Shown here one piece after another: positions 1 through 11,215 of a DNA stretch of 64,000 nt. Each line of letters starts with the position of its first letter. The first letter of the stretch is position 1. This stretch comes from Albugo candida (Eukaryota; Oomycota; Peronosporomycetes; Albuginales): positions 248,001-312,000 of the forward strand of contig JBDOQK010000004.1 in the NCBI GenBank assembly GCA_040437565.1, written 5' to 3'. The translations under genes and the position numbers were made by a program. The notes beneath the pieces are model-generated. The model was given only the letters and a program-made list of their open reading frames with translations, did no database searches and was not told where the DNA came from.

Positions 1-151
1 GACTAACGCGACACCAACAATATTAAAATCCCTAGCGTCACTATTCGTGTGTTGAAAGAAAATCACCATTTGTAGTTTCTATAGATAATGACGTTTCAAG
101 TATATAAAATCTCTTTAACAGCTACAATACCACTCTGGTACCGTATGGTAA

Positions 152-233
152 TGTCAGCGGTGGGATTTGAACCCACGAGTGCGAACACAGTAGAACTTGA
201 GTCTACCCCCTTAGACCGCTCGGGCACACTGAC
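152..233 (-). tRNA. tRNA-Leu (anticodon CAA)
   Basis: Read on the minus strand this folds as a complete class II tRNA of 82 nt. The 7-bp acceptor stem pairs GTCAGTG with CGCTGAC, with one G-T wobble, and is followed by discriminator A. The anticodon stem GTAGA/TCTAC closes the loop CTCAAGT, giving anticodon CAA (plus-strand positions 197-199), which reads leucine codon UUG. A long variable arm and the T-arm GTGGG-TTCAAAT-CCCAC fit leucine tRNAs. There is no intron. The first run of four T downstream lies at 106-109, a possible weak Pol III terminator. LINE copy A sits 71-88 bp upstream of the tRNA 5' end. Confidence 0.93.
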
Positions 234-303
234 TGGTGCTCCATGGTTTGGTGCAGTCTCATAAGTTGTTTATAAAAACGGATGAAGTGATTATCTTGCC
301 ACG

Positions 304-321
304 TAATCTGTCCGGTGTTGA
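304..321. repeat. Left target-site duplication of LINE copy A
   Basis: The 18 bases starting TAATCTGTCCGGT recur at 7674-7691 with one mismatch, directly after the LINE A 3' end. LINE copy B, which is homologous just inside this point, lacks the sequence, so it is target DNA and not element DNA. Confidence 0.8.
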
Positions 322-657
322 TCTTCTCTTTTTGCCAGCTGCTGCATACCTGCCCAGCAGAATACAACAAACTTTCTACCCTGTCGAAGATAATGGTTTC
401 TCTCGACATCTCAAGCCTTCCTACCGTACTTCACCGGATGCTGACCACCCGTATCCTAACAACTTGTCCGTTACATCACCGGATGTGGGTAACTTGTCTC
501 CTCGTAACTCGTCCATAGCGACCCGTTACCTGTAAAGGATGCGCCCACGTCCTCACCTAGCCCGTCCAACCCTTTACCGGCTGACGTGGTAATTGGCCAA
601 TCAGAGGCCGATATGGAGATTGAGACACCTCTCTCTCCCATTCCGATTCCTGCCAAT

Positions 658-674
658 CAGCCGGTCGCAATGGA
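658..674. repeat. Left target-site duplication of the SINE
   Basis: These 17 bases (CAGCCGGTCGCAATGGA) are repeated exactly at 1114-1130. The two copies bracket the SINE. Joined across it, the LINE A leader reads on as in copy B. Confidence 0.92.
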
Positions 675-1113
675 TTGTCAAGGATTTCATTACACTGTTT
701 ATCTGGTTTTTTAACTACCTTCCTTATCCTATCATGAGTCCTTGACCGTGTGAATATCACTTAAGTCTGACTTCAAACCTAGGGAGGCAGATATTTTCCA
801 AGCTTANNNNNNNNNNNNNNNNNNNNNNNNNNNNNNNNNNNNNNNNNNNNNNNNNNNNNNNNNNNNNNNNNNNNNNNNNNNNNNNNNNNNNNNNNNNNNN
901 NNNNNNTAACTACCTTCCTTATCCTATCATGAGTCCTTGACCGTGTGAATATCACTTAAGTCTGACTTCAAACCTAGGGAGGCAGATATTTTCCAAGCTT
1001 ATTGCTTGGGTGGGCTCAAACCGCTGCCCAAACTGCCGGGAATCGAACCAACGACCTCCGGCAGGGGGTCTGTGCGCTCAAGTACTTAACCGACTGAGCT
1101 GGGTACGGCACCC
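675..1113 (-). mobile_element. tRNA-derived SINE inserted in LINE A
   Basis: The right end, read on the minus strand, is a tRNA-like head. An A-box-like CAGCTCAGTCGG maps to 1090-1101 and a perfect B-box GGTTCGATTCC to 1039-1049, the internal promoter of Pol III genes. The rest is an unrelated body and tail running left to 675. The 17-bp TSD fixes both ends. The interval contains a 100-N gap flanked by the same 95 bp on both sides; removing gap and duplicate leaves about 244 bp, a usual SINE length. The tail does not resemble the LINE A/B tail, so the LINE that mobilised it was probably another family. Confidence 0.88.
807..906. other. Assembly gap, flanks duplicated
   Basis: Exactly 100 N. 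The 95 bases at 712-806 recur identically at 907-1001, which indicates unmerged contig ends inside the SINE. Confidence 0.97.
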
Positions 1114-1130
1114 CAGCCGGTCGCAATGGA
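1114..1130. repeat. Right target-site duplication of the SINE
   Basis: Exact copy of 658-674, adjacent to the tRNA-like head of the SINE. Confidence 0.92.
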
Positions 1131-3364
1131 GGTGGATGACGCGTTGCCGTTAGCACCTCGGAGATCGGTTGAGCAAGGGAAGAAAACCGGTAATCGGCCA
1201 AGTCTCGCTGATATCCTGAAGGGTCACGAGAAAATCCGCAAGGATAAAGCGGCTTAAGAAGCAACCTGGAAGGTTGAAATGCCCAAGCCTTTAGCGTCGG
1301 ATCTACGCGCAATTGAAAAGCTGTTCGAAGAGGGCCGTCCAAGTTGGGAGGTTTTGTCTGCTCACTTGATTGCAGCCAAACGTTTCGTATTACCGAGCGC
1401 CAAATTGTCGGTTGTATTGGAGACTGGACAAGCGCTGGTTCGAACCCCACCAGCGCACATTTTGCAATCTTTTGTTCGAGATCATGATAATGTGATATTC
1501 GACGAGCTCTTTAAAGCTGGACAAATTGGCCAATTGGCAAAATTACCTTGTGGTAATTTGAGACTACTTGTTACCGAAGAGGAAGTCTGCCAGAGATTGG
1601 CCAATGAAAATGTAAAGATTCTCGGTAGCAGCTACTCCTTCCAAGAATTTGATATTCTCGGTTCCTGATTTTTTTGGATATTTTCGGAATTGTACCGGAA
1701 ATGTCCACTCAAAAACTTGCGTCGGCATTGCATCGTCTTGGTTGCGATGTTCAGTATGAGAATTTTCGCGAAGCAGTGGCTTCCAGAAGACTTTCCATGT
1801 CGACTTGGAGAGTGTACTCTTTTTTCTTGTTTCTTGCGGCACAAGCTGTCCTTAGCAGCTCAATGTTGGCGGCAAAGTGTGTGAGCGAATATGTATCGAG
1901 GGGAGATACTACTTGGCTCGAGGAAAAGCTTCTCCACTCCCGGTCGATCGGTTGAGGATGGGTCAGCGCAGTCCGCACTGCTTACTGCTGCCGGTGAACA
2001 CTCCTCAACAGAATCGGCAACAAAAAACCAAATCGGCTTCATCGGCTGCAAGTCAGCCCGTGAAGTCACAACAAACACAAACACCAGACAGAATCAACGT
2101 AAACATGCCGAAAAGTGTCTGAACAAAGTCCCACAAACAAGCTTCCAGCTCGTAAAGTCTCTTCTGTTCGAAACGTCGCTGATGAAAACGTTTCCGAACT
2201 ACCCAACTCGGATCCATCCCAACAGGTATTCCTTCTGCTGTTCCGGATGTCAACGACAATGAACAAAAACTTGCAGAAAAAGCATCGTCACAGTATACTG
2301 AAGATATGTGGACTCCAGTTCGAACATGCAACAACAAGCGCAATCGCTCGCTCGATTTCAGAGTTTACTAAGCAATGCCCCTCCAAAATCGTTGGACGGT
2401 TTTGCTACAAGCAGTTACTTTAATGTGCTTGGGTCGGTCGAAGTGGATTTCGTGAAAATCGACGTAACAATGAAAGACGAATTTGAAAGAGGTACCAGAT
2501 TGTACCATCCAAACTCGTGGTTAAAAATGATCTGGCTAATTTCAAAGAAGCGTCTCATTTCATGAAGAAAAACCACACCCGGAACGAAAAGGACGATCGT
2601 CCTACTTGAGTGGAAGAGTTGGTGGACTTCCTGATCCAAGATTTGAAAACAGCTCAAACTCCTCCTAGACCGGATACTTTACTGAAAGGGGATGTTCATG
2701 TGGCCAAAGCAAGCAAACATGTTGGATTCACCTCCAACGGAGACAGCATTCTTCAATTTGCCATGGACCATCCGATTGCACTGCATGGAGTGCTAAATCG
2801 TAGCATGAGGTCGAATGACCCATGCTTGGAGCAAGTGATTCGAATACACACCATAAACCGTATACTTGCAGCATCCGAGCCGAACTCGGATACCACGTTC
2901 AACAAAAAATGATCAAAGCAAGTCGGTGCTTCCGTTTCGGCCGTTCGGAAAAATATGCTCGAAACGGTGGACAACTGGTGGACTACATCAGTAGAAGTGG
3001 AAGCATTGACACGAGCACATACTCCCTCTCGTTCTTCGAGCTAATGTTGATGTACATGGCACCAACAATATATCATAGCGACCACTGGATCCAGTACGTT
3101 ACTGGTCAGCCGGTGTTGTGGATTCCAACTCACCACTGTCGTCTGCTTCACACGAATGTGTTGTTGCACAATTTGCGCTCATCGCTGGGTACACTTTGTC
3201 TCAATGAGTGGTTTGAAGCAAAGTGGGAGAGTCCAATTTTCGATGACTTGGTGCAGTTACAGTCGTCGACCCTTCTTCTTACCGACGAAGCTTTCATACT
3301 AAAGCTGAAGGAGGAAGACGGGGTTAAAAAACTCGTCGTTGAACCCCTGTCAGTTCAATACTAA
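1131..3364 (+). pseudogene. LINE A ORF1 (RNA-binding/gag-like), broken
   Basis: Collinear with copy B ORF1. Recognisable conserved blocks, in order: a K-rich stretch and PKPLASDLRAIEKLF around 1279; SVVLETGQALVRTPPA around 1410-1455; RLGCDVQYENFREAV around 1735; YVSRGDTTWLEEKLLHS around 1890-1945; a central block with GDVHVAKASKHVG around 2690; and a C-terminal block 2990-3361 that includes HSDHWIQYVTGQPVLW. The blocks lie in different frames, so several frameshifts or stops have accumulated. The C-terminal block ends at a stop at 3362-3364, just before the ORF2 endonuclease. The function is inferred from position: ORF1 of such LINEs usually binds the element RNA. I see no clear zinc knuckle or RRM. 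Confidence 0.75.
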
Positions 3365-3394
3365 GGGCAGCTCAACGGACATTCTTCCGTAGAC

Positions 3395-4170
3395 AAATAA
3401 AACCATTCTTTTCGTTAATACAAACGGAATCAAAAAGAATGGTCATCTATTGATACAACACACACTATCGAAATACGCTATTTATTGCGTACAAGAAACT
3501 CATTTTCGCGACCGTCACCACCTGAAGTCTTTCTAGTTTCACTTGGCTTCCACATTCCGACATCATCTTTTTGTCAGTAACTCGAATATTCTTCACTCTC
3601 ATCCCGTTCGGGAACGAGTAAACAGGATTATGACAATTATTCGTCACGATTTTCCCGGATCTGATTCTGCACAAGCTCTTACCTCTGTCTCCGTACCCGA
3701 CTGATATTTGGTTGTACATATGGCGATTCTTGGAGCTCCAGTATATATCCATAACGTTTATGCTCCGGTGAATCTAGCGGAACGCAAACATTTTCGATCA
3801 ACTTCCAACGGGATCTTTTGAGCAACATGCGACGCACATAGTTTGTGGAGATTTGGACAAAGCCTTGTGTCCCAGTTTGAATTGATCCAGTGGTGTATAT
3901 AGACACGAGACAAGTCGACGATCATGTTTGGAATGGCTCTACAACTTGGGTGTTCTGGATGCTTTTCGTCAGCATCATCCTGAAGCACGTTTCTTTACTG
4001 GCCCCAAACCAAGAAAAACGACTAGATTACATCCTTTTGTCGGAACCTCTATTCCAGTCTGTTTACAAGGAGTCCAGTTACATTTCACTCCCACATACGG
4101 GTGATCATCTGGCTCATGTTGTAAAGTTCGCAAATCCATCTCAACTCCAAGGTCGTGGTTATTAGAAATG
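3395..4170 (+). pseudogene. LINE A ORF2, apurinic-type endonuclease domain, broken
   Basis: This is the EEP endonuclease that nicks target DNA to prime reverse transcription. Visible motifs are VNTNGI with the metal-binding Asn (about 3410), VQETHF with the catalytic Glu (about 3490), VCGDL (about 3845), and the C-terminal RLDYILLSEPLF (about 4020) with TGDHLAHVV (about 4100), the catalytic His region. The order fits the APE-like nuclease of L1/Tx1-type LINEs. The blocks are spread over frames, so the domain is broken. Confidence 0.82.
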
Positions 4171-6263
4171 TCCTTTATCATTATTCGACTCTCCAGTAAT
4201 CAAAGAAGCGATCGAGAAGGAGGCGGATCGTATCTTAGCAAAACTTCGTGTTTCTTCTCATCCTGGAACAGACTGGGAGAATTGGAAGAAGCAGACAAAA
4301 AGTTATTACAGCAAGTTCAAAAGAAGATTCGTCGACAGGAAGATTTGGATGTCAACCGCGCTCGTGCTGAGCTGGACGAAGCTGCAGCATCTTTTCAACA
4401 ATAAATCAAGAACAAGAAAAAAAGCTGTACGAAGACGCCCTTCGCTCTTATCATGGCAGGGTCAGGAGCTCGTCCAAGTATAATAAAGCCTCCATGTTCG
4501 ATTACCACTTGAAGAGCGTGGAGAAATCAACCCGACATTTCTTTCGACCAGTGGATTCAACCTCTCATCGTGTACCCTTGGAAGAAGTTCTACTTCCTAA
4601 TTCACAAGTGTCTACGAGCCCTATTGACATCACTCTTCAGTTCACAGATCACTGGGGTGGTATTATGGGAGATCAAAAAAGTTCAGCTGGACTTCCTTTG
4701 CGTCCATGCGCGACACAGCAACACACATTGCTTCACTCGATCACAGAAAAATTTTCCAGCGCTGACGAATCCTTTTTGTCCGCTCCATTAACCAAACTGG
4801 AGATGGAAGAAGCAATAAAAAGTATGCGTGGACACTCGTCACCTGGAATGGATGGATTGCCGGCACCATTCTACCAAATCGCTCCGAGTGTTTTTGGTGA
4901 ATGTTTGCAAATTGTCTTCGAACAACAACTTCGTCGAGGCTCTTTGCTGCGTTCTCAACGTAGTTCAGCAATCACGTTGCTATACAAAGAAGGATCCCGT
5001 GCTGATTCTGGTAACTATCGTCCTATTGCCCTGATATGCGTGGATGTGAAAGTGCTGTTGAAGGTACTTGCGTACCGAATTAAGCAGGTGCTCCCGAAAT
5101 TGATCCACGAGGACCAAAAAGCATTTCTTCGAGGACGTTCCATCCATCATCACATTCGGTATATGAGTGATCTGCAAGATCTAGTCACTCATCGTGATGA
5201 AGAAGCATACGCAACATTTCTCGATTTTGAGAAAGTGTACGATCGAGTGGATTGGTCGTACATGTTTGCAGTTTTATCGGAAATGAAGTGTGGAAATTCG
5301 TTCATCCAGTGAACAAAGCTTCCGTACACCAACACGACTGTATCGTTGTTGCTGAATGGAAAGCTCTCGCCAAAAATCACTCCGTCGAGGGGTGTTAAAC
5401 AGGGTGACCCACTTTCCTCTTTGCTCTTTCTCATGACGATTGAGCCGATGGGGAATTTGTTGCGCAGTAATGAAGGACCAGGAATATGCATCAATCCAAC
5501 GACTACAGCAACGAGTTTGTTTTTTGCGGACGACTCGACATTATTATCGTCTTCGCTCAGCGGAGTGGAGGCGCAGCTCGAGATCGTTCAGAAGTATTGC
5601 GATGGTTCAGGAGCAAAGCTTAACTTGTCAAAGTCCACTTTGCTCCCACTGAATCGACACCACGTAGGTCAACCGTTTGCACATGTGAAAGTAATCTCAC
5701 CGAGCGCGTCGGTGAACTATTTGGGAGTTCCATTCAGTCAATCACCCGTTGGTGATTTGATGATCGAATTCTTAGGAGATCGTTTTTATGGTGGATTCCT
5801 TCAGTGGTTTCGTCGGACCAGAACAGTTCGTGGACGATTACTGTTGGCACAAACTATAGTGTTATCACGTTTATGGCATCTTACATCTCATTTCAACATC
5901 CCGCAACATTTCGTTCGACGCTGGCAATCGATGCTCAATCAATTCGTTTTGAGTCGGAAGTATGAACGCGATTCAACACACGTTCAACTGATCAAGTCGG
6001 ACTTCTTGTACCTACCTCATTCAGAGGGTGGCTTTCAGGTTCCGATTATCTCAGCACAACTGAAGAAACAACGCTTTCAGTTTTTACAACAATTTTCACT
6101 TCATTCCAGTACAGCTTTACCCAGCAACTGGACACTTCCTGGAATGGAGACAACACGCTGCATTTTGCCCAATTTTGGGCCATATCGATCACTCGATATC
6201 CTCACGATATCACCACGTCGGCATAGGACCATGGTGCACTGGAATATAGCGTCGCAATGGTAA
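4171..6263 (+). pseudogene. LINE A ORF2, linker and reverse transcriptase domain
   Basis: A linker is followed by the RT (RVT_1) domain. It is open in one frame from 4494 to 6263 except for a TGA at 5310-5312; copy B has TGG (Trp) at the same place, so this is a simple point nonsense. RT blocks are SSPGMDGLPAPFY (about 4840), GSRADSGNYRPIALI (about 4990), AFLRGRSIHHHIRYMSDLQ (about 5120), FLDFEKVYDRVDW (about 5220), GVKQGDP (5391-5411) and the catalytic FADDS (5523-5537). The YxDD-equivalent site is therefore intact here. This is the better-preserved RT of the two LINEs. Confidence 0.92.
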
Positions 6264-7510
6264 AAGCAGACATGTATTTGGTTTCAACAAAGTCATTGGG
6301 ATCTTACCAACAAAGAACTATCACAACAGGAGCGATTTCTCACGATGTTGGATGCTCCCATATGGTTTCATATAGACCCTCATCTACATTTTGAGAAGAG
6401 ATGACGGTCAACGAGTGTCATTGCTCATCGTCGATGTCTGGGAATGGTACCCGAACCAGCGCGTAGTTTTCGGATGCGCTTTGCTCAAGCGTTTCAATAC
6501 GGTCTCAACGTGACTTGTTTTGTGGAAGGACAGACTGGTTCGTCTCTGATCTCGTATTCATTTTGCGTTTTAGTACAACGGAGGTTGGGAAGCCTTCCGA
6601 TCAGTCTCAATCGAAGTCTTTACGCCGGTTGTACGTCGATGCAACGCAAATCCTGCGACGAGCTCAACCTGATGGCGTATTACGCTGTTCAGTAAGGGAA
6701 CTGGCATACGCTTATCCGGTTCAATTTGGCATTCAACTCTCGGACAAGAAGATTTTCTTTCCGACTGTACCTCGGAATAAACTTTATCAAGTCGTTGGGA
6801 AGGCATTGCTACCGGATAACCACACCCACTGTTGCTTCACGTATCAGAACGTGATCGAAGTGGGACTTCAACATGGGTGAAAGATTTTTACAAGTTATTC
6901 AAACGTCTTCGCAGACTTTTGCTACCGATCTATTCGGATGTTCAGTTCCGACTATCCTTCTGTATCCTACCAGTTCGAGCACGCTTTTGGTTTTTACAAC
7001 AATCACATCCAGAAATCATCCTGTGCACTTAGAAGCATTGTGGTGCGGTCGAAAGCTACCAGCATTTGTTTTTCGATTGCAACAGGACACCTCCAATTTG
7101 GGAAGAGCTATTTCCGTCGTGGACAATCTTTTTTCTGCTCGCCCGCGATGGTCACACATCGCGTGTGCACGGATTCCTGCACTTCGTGATGCGTTGAAGC
7201 CTTTTCGAATGGTGCTGGAGGAGCTTTGGTTCATTAGTACATTAGTCGCGGTCGCGATTCATTTTATTTGGACTGATCGGAATCGCAGACTTTTCGCCCA
7301 CGGCACTTCGACGCCAACTACCCCAGCTGTTCAGTGATTTATGGCACACTGAGTGCCCATATCCGATATCTTCAACGGCAGTGCTATGATACGGAGCAGC
7401 TCGAGCAGTTGACACAAGTATTAGCGTCTTATCAACATACTGGTTCAGCCAGGAGGTATTTCTCTACTCGGCCCAGCCTGCTTCAAGTTCGACACCGGCA
7501 GCGATTCTAA
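6264..7510 (+). pseudogene. LINE A ORF2 C-terminal region with RT-associated zinc finger
   Basis: It continues ORF2 through a region matching copy B 14240-15351. It includes KDFYKLFKRLRR (about 6880) and the RT-linked zinc finger (zf-RVT) near 7015-7070, whose Cys/His ligands are clearer in copy B. Frame changes break it. By alignment with copy B, ORF2 ends at a TAA at 7508-7510 in a context nearly identical to the end of copy B. Confidence 0.8.
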
Positions 7511-7673
7511 GTCGGTGATGCGTGGCGTTTTTTACACAGTACTATCTTATTCCAGTCGTTGAACCTAGCTGCGGCTTTCTAGAGCAACATTGCATTCATT
7601 TTGTTTATTTATTGTAGTTTAGGCATTAGAGAAGTCATTTACGTCTAATTCTAGTAATCTAGACAACTTCAGC
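7511..7673 (+). other. LINE A 3' UTR and tail hairpin
   Basis: The 3' UTR ends without poly-A. At 7643-7664 lies a hairpin: stem GTCTA/TAGAC, a one-base bulge (C), a second stem ATT/AAT and loop CTAGT. The same fold recurs in copy B and in two solo tails. 3' hairpins of this kind are known recognition sites for the LINE reverse transcriptase. Confidence 0.8.
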
Positions 7674-7691
7674 TAATCTGTCCGGTCTTGA
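7674..7691. repeat. Right target-site duplication of LINE copy A
   Basis: 18 bases matching 304-321 with one mismatch, starting right after the LINE A tail. Confidence 0.8.
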
Positions 7692-7858
7692 CACGTTGCG
7701 CGCTGAATGCGCCACATCCTACCTCTGCCGTCGGAACCTGCTCCGTTTGACGTGAATTCGGGTAAAAGAGGCGCTATGGAGATTGACAAACCTCTCTCTC
7801 TGTAGATATTTCCGTCGACCGAACGGGAGAGAGCGCTTAAATACGGAACTACGTTCAT
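7692..7858 (+). mobile_element. Scrap of LINE leader between the two LINE copies
   Basis: The first part (to about 7803) aligns by eye with LINE A 540-636. Shared landmarks are GCGCC-ACRTCCT, TGACGTG, and ATGGAGATTGA followed by CCTCTCTCTC. From about 7804 to the LINE B TSD I see no clear match. It is probably the remnant of a third LINE into which the others inserted; a short stretch and a by-eye alignment limit certainty. Confidence 0.55.
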
Positions 7859-7874
7859 TAGGTCCTTAGTTCAC
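7859..7874. repeat. Left target-site duplication of LINE copy B
   Basis: TAGGTCCTTAGTTCAC, repeated exactly at 15516-15531 on the other side of LINE B. Confidence 0.9.
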
Positions 7875-8019
7875 CAAACATATCCGCACGTTTCATCTGA
7901 AGTATCCCAACTTCTCAATTTGCCAGCAGCTACGTACCTTGCAAACGTGATACAAAACCAACAACCCAACGTTTCCGAATACTATTCTCTAACAGAATGA
8001 TTTCTATCGACGTTTCGCG

Positions 8020-10389
8020 TTACCCGTCGTTACGTCGTCCGACGATGTCACACCTCGTGCACCATTCCCAGCGGCAAATGTTTCTTTGGATGCGCTCAAT
8101 AGCCAATCAGAATCCACGGAATCAGAAACGGTCCAATCCGACGTGACCATGACTGCTGAGCCAGCACCTAGTCCACCAAAGGAAATTCCATCCACCCCTA
8201 TGGACATTGATGACGCGGCCGCGTCATCACCTTCTGTATCGGTGGAAAAACCGACTCAAACAGGAAACCGGCCTTCCTTGGCGGATCTCTTGAAGGGTCG
8301 GGAGAAAATCCGCATGGATAAAGCGGTAAAAAAGCAACATGGAAGGTTGAAATGCCTAAGACTTTAGCTGCGAATCTCCCGCTACCGAAAAGCTTTTCGA
8401 AGAAGACCGTCCAAGCTGGGAGGGTTTGTCTGCTTAATTGACTGCATCAAAACCCTTCGCATTACCAAGTGCAAAATTCTCGGTAGTGTTGGAGACTGGG
8501 CAAGCACTGGTTCGAACCCCACCAGCGCTTTTTTTGCAATCGTTTGTTCGGGATCATGTTAACGTGATCGTCAGCGATCTCTTTGACGCTGGAAAATTAG
8601 CCAATTGGGTAATCACCTGATGGTAGTTCGAGACTCCTCGTTACGAGGCAGCCTGCCAGAAATCGGCCATGAAACCGTGACAATTCTCGGAACGAAAACA
8701 CATTCCGGGAGTTTGATATTCTCGATTCAAGATTTTTCATTGACATTTTTGGAATTGGACCCAAAAATCAACCGTTACGACTGCGTCGGCATTGCATCGT
8801 CTTGGTTGCGATGTTCGGTATGAAAACTTCCGTGAAGGAGTGGCTTCCAAACGACTTGCAATGTCGACTTGAAGAGTTGCTTTCCGTGACATAAGCTGTC
8901 CTGCGAAGCTCCTTGTTGGCGGAAATGTGTGTGAGCAGATATGTATCGAGGGGAGATACTATTTGGCTCGCGGAAAAGCTTCTCCGCTCCCTGTTGATCG
9001 GTTAAAGATGGGTCAGCGCGATCCACACTGCTTATTGCTGCCGGTGAAAACTCCTAAACCAACTCAGCACCCCAAAAAGAAACACGCTTAATCGGCCGAA
9101 AGCGATCCCATGAAGCAGAAAACAACAAAGAACAAAAACAAAGTCAACGTCACCACACTGGAAGTGTCACAATCACGACCCGAATTCAAGAACCCTAATT
9201 TTTAGGACACTTCTGTTGGAAACGTTGCTCGGATCCACCTCAGCAGCACATTCTCTCTGCTGTCTAGGATGTCGAAGTCAATGAAACATACTACCGAACA
9301 ATTCGAGTCGAGGTCCACCGAAGACATGTGGACTCCAGTTCGAACTCCAAACAAGCGTGATCGATCTCTCGATCGCTTTTAAAGTTTATTGAGCAATGCT
9401 CCGCCAAATCATTGGAAGGTCTGGCTACGAGCAATTATTTTAATGTGCTTGGCTCCATCGACGTCGACTATATAAGAATCGACGTAACCAACAAGGAAGA
9501 CTTTGGACAGAGGTAGCAGATTTTACCATCCAAACTTGTGGAGTAACGATCTGGCCAATTTTAAAGAAGCGGGTCACTTCATCAAAAAAAAAAGAATCAC
9601 ACCCGGATTGAAAAGGACGATCGGCTGACTCGTGTGGCAGAAGTGGATGACTGCTTATCCAAGATGTGAAAACAGCTCAGTCTTCTCCACGACAGGATAC
9701 GTTATTAAAGAAGGATGTTCATGTTGCGAAAGAACGTAAACATGTTGGATCCACTACCAAAGGCGACAGTATTCTCCAATCTGCAATGGATCATCCGGTT
9801 GCACTGCATGGAGTGCTCAATCGTTGCATGAGGTCCAACGACCCATGCTTGGAACAAGGGGTGCGAATACAGACAATAAAGCGTGTATTGGCAGTGTCCT
9901 AACCAAATTCGGATACTGCGTTCATGATAAAATGGTCGAAGAAAGTCGGTGGGTCCGTTTCGGCTGTTCGAAACATTTATTCTCGACACGGTGGACATCT
10001 GGTGGACTGCGACAGCTGAAGTGGAGGAATTGACACGAGTAACAAACTCGCTCGCGTTCTTTGAGCTGATGTTGACGTGCACGGCACCAACCATGTACTA
10101 CAGCGACCACTGGATCCAGTACGTTACTGGTTAACCAGAGATGTGGCTTCCCGCTCACCACTGTCGTCTGCTTAACACGAGTGTGTTGTTGCACATTTTG
10201 TGTTCACCGCTAGGTACACTTTGCCTCAGCGAGTTGTTTGACGTGAAGTGGGAGAGTCCAATATACGACGACGTGGTACAATTACAGTCATCCAACCGTT
10301 TTCTTACCGACGAAGCTTCCATACTACAACTGAAGCAGGAAGACGGCCTTCACAAACTCGTCGTTGAATCCCTTTCAGTTCAATACTAA
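8020..10389 (+). pseudogene. LINE B ORF1, broken
   Basis: The N-terminal part is open from about 8020 to 8367. It is an acidic, Ser/Pro/Thr-rich segment with TPMDIDDAAASSPSV, then the conserved RPSLADLLKGREKIRMDKA and a basic KKQHGRLK. Further blocks match copy A: SVVLETGQALVRTPPAL (about 8480), RGDTIWLAEKLL (about 8955), DVHVAKERKHVGS (about 9715) and SDHWIQYVTG (about 10100). The last block is open from 10141 to the stop at 10387-10389. Several frame changes separate the blocks. The low-complexity acidic head plus a basic patch fits an RNA-binding ORF1 protein with a disordered N-terminus (inference). Confidence 0.75.
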
Positions 10390-11215
10390 GGGAAGCTCAA
10401 CGGCAACGTCTTCGTGGACAAATAAGACCATTCTTTCCGTAAACACAAACGGAATCAAAAAGAATGGTCAACTTTCCATCTCACATACTTTTTCAAGGTA
10501 CGCCCTTTATTGTTCACAAGAGACTCATTTCCGCGACCGTCACCACCTGGAGACCTTTGAGTTTCACTTGGCTTCCACATTCCGACATCATCTTTTTGTC
10601 ACTGATTCCAATGGGGATCACTCTCATCCCGTTGGGGAAAGAGTAAACGGGGTTATGACTATTATTCGTCCCGATTTCCCGGATTTGAATCTGCACAAGC
10701 TCTCACCACTGTCTCCGTACCGACCAATATTTGGTTGTACGTTTTGTGATACTTGGAGCTCCAGTATACGTAAATAACATTCATGCTCCGGTGAACCCAG
10801 GGGAACAAAAACTATTTCTTGATCAACTTTCAACGGGATCCTTTGAACAACACGCGACGCACATAGTTTGTGGCGATCTGAAGACAACATTGTTTCTCAG
10901 CTTGGATTGCTCCAGTAGTGTATGTAGACACGAGACAAGTCGACTATCATCTTTGGAATGACTCTACAACTTGGGTGTTCTGGATGCTTTGCGTCAACAT
11001 CATCCTGTAGCACGTATCTTTACTGGCCCCAAACCAAGAAAAACCGACTAGATTACATCCTTTTGTCGGAACCTCTATTCCAGTCAGTTTACAAGGAGTC
11101 CAGTTACATTTCAATCCCTCATACGGGTGATTATCTGTGCATGTTGTGAAGTCCGCAAATCCATCCCAACACCAAAGTCGTGGTTATTGGAGATGTCCTT
11201 TATCACGATTCGACT
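10364..11215 (+). pseudogene. LINE B ORF2, endonuclease domain
   Basis: The frame opens at 10364, overlapping the ORF1 stop by 26 bases in another frame, which suggests reinitiation or frameshift translation of ORF2; no ATG marks its start. EEP motifs are SVNTNGIKKNG (about 10435), CSQETHFRDRHH (about 10510), VCGDL (about 10870), RLDYILLSEPLF (about 11045) and HTGDYLCML (about 11120). Copy A has HTGDHLAHV at the last site, so copy B has lost the catalytic His context. Frame breaks follow 10777. Confidence 0.82.

Larger units (their letters stand above)
322..7673 (+). mobile_element. LINE copy A (oomycete-type non-LTR retrotransposon, decayed)
   Basis: A nearly full-length non-LTR retrotransposon: 5' leader, ORF1, ORF2 (endonuclease, reverse transcriptase, CCHC-type zinc finger) and a 3' tail with no poly-A, ending in a 22-nt hairpin. 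It is bounded by an 18-bp TSD. It is collinear with copy B, which extends about 36 bp further 5', so A is slightly truncated or starts at a variable site. The SINE at 675-1113 interrupts the leader/ORF1 start. ORF1 carries several frame changes and ORF2 at least one internal stop, so the copy cannot be autonomous now. The RT motifs match oomycete LINEs related to the L1/Tx1 group as known to me; the exact clade would need a phylogeny. Confidence 0.9.

Noticed and set aside
236-535. 99-codon ORF at the left edge as a gene
   Set aside because: It starts in the tRNA flank and runs through the TSD into the LINE leader, so it is a chance or leader frame.
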